Below are positions 63,435 through 64,000 of a stretch of 64,000 nt of DNA, one piece after another. A program made the translations under genes and the position numbers. The number at the start of each line of letters is the position of its first letter. Position 1 is the first letter of the stretch. The DNA is from Mesostigma viride (Eukaryota; Streptophyta; Mesostigmatophyceae; Mesostigmatales; Mesostigmataceae): positions 175,001 through 239,000 of the forward strand of contig RPFO01000972.1 in NCBI GenBank assembly GCA_009746045.1, given 5' to 3'. Below the pieces are notes generated by a model that saw only the letters and a list, made by a program, of their open reading frames with translations, was not told the origin of the DNA and made no database searches.

Positions 63435-64000
63435 CCACCGACTTGGGTAAATTGTTACAAAAGCTAGTGGTTGGGGCACGGGGCCTCAGAAGGGGCATTG
63501 CACGGCCTAGGCTGTGACCCACTGAGGCCATCATCACAAGGACTGGAGCTAGCGGCATTCACAAGCAAAGGCTGTGAAATCCTGTTTTTCGCAGTATCAT
63601 TGTGCACGTCGCTGTCATTGCTGTCATTGCGGCGTGTTTGTCCCCTGTCATGCTGTCCAGGAGGCAAACTGCCAAACTCCTGCGATGAACGGGATGAAGC
63701 TGCCACTATAATCTGGGATGTAGATTAAAGTGAACACGTCAGATTTTTTAGTAGACAACATGGGATTAGATTGTGCGGTAGATTTTCTCCGCGCCAAGCT
63801 CCGTACAAACCTGCAAGGTTCACGTAGTAAGCTACTACAAGCACATGATATTGTGCATGTATGGTAATCTATGTTGGGAGCACGCATACATACCAATCTA
63901 TATCGAGAGAACTAATCATCTTGTTCTGCGACCCGTCACATCAGGGGAGCAGGCCATGCTTATAGCCCTTGCCTTAAAGCCCTTTGAAGGAGCCTGATGG
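63435..64000. other. Window end, no gene assigned
   Basis: No exon that I can connect to the carrier gene. GGGGAGCAGGCCATGCTTAT at about 63943 could be an acceptor with exon start, but the reading does not look like carrier helix 6. If the gene continues, this is probably intron. Confidence 0.4.

Noticed and set aside
63025-63558. Arg-Ser-Val-Gly and Thr-Asp-Arg-Pro frames
   Set aside because: Pure translation of the (CGAC)n microsatellite.

Overview
The window is nuclear DNA from a eukaryote, almost certainly a flagellated protist and plausibly a green-lineage or other alga. The evidence is spliceosomal GT-AG genes with long introns, an axonemal-type protein, three classes of small inverted-repeat DNA transposons, LINE remnants, dense mini- and microsatellites and a short TTTAGGG-like tract. 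Exons are GC-rich and introns and intergenic DNA are AT-richer or low-complexity. I cannot name the species. All functional calls rest on reading the translated sequence; no database search was possible.

Layout. (1) 590-27834 (+): one very large gene. I reconstruct 18 exons that all join in phase (6,924 nt, 2,307 aa). The N-terminal third resembles the axonemal dynein light chain domain protein AXDND1. It is followed by a probable ILEI/FAM3-type domain split by a roughly 460-residue low-complexity insertion, and then by an alpha-helical C-terminal module. Its introns are full of tandem repeats, and around most exons they contain decayed extra copies of the adjacent exon-intron junction ('splice-junction echoes'). 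(2) 28.3-31.7 kb: a TTAA-flanked, piggyBac-like inverted-repeat element carrying a LINE 3' fragment, then a second LINE 3' end with an (ACTT)n tail. (3) 32.0-39.8 kb (-): a decayed F-box pseudogene invaded by a foldback element, a hAT-type MITE and an ORF1-only LINE. (4) 41.6-47.1 kb (+): its intact paralogue, a six-exon 484-aa F-box gene arranged head-to-head with the pseudogene across a 1.8-kb spacer holding a TA-flanked MITE. (5) 47.3-55.4 kb: retroelement 3' ends, hairpins, a roughly 500-bp (TGAA)n tract and no clear gene. (6) 55.6-56.2 kb (-): an RBR (RING-IBR-RING) ubiquitin ligase core. (7) 57159-62411 (+): a mitochondrial carrier resembling the S-adenosylmethionine carrier, four exons seen and the last probably beyond the window. 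It carries a roughly 300-residue Ala/Gly-rich insertion and has the same splice-junction echoes. (8) 62.5-64 kb: a second TA-flanked MITE and a (CGAC)n array.

The genes do not form one pathway: a ciliary protein, two ubiquitin-pathway proteins and a mitochondrial transporter. The feature most worth following up is structural: the repeated partial duplication of splice junctions inside introns, together with an AG-free 10-bp pyrimidine minisatellite of about 800 bp directly upstream of one 3' splice site.
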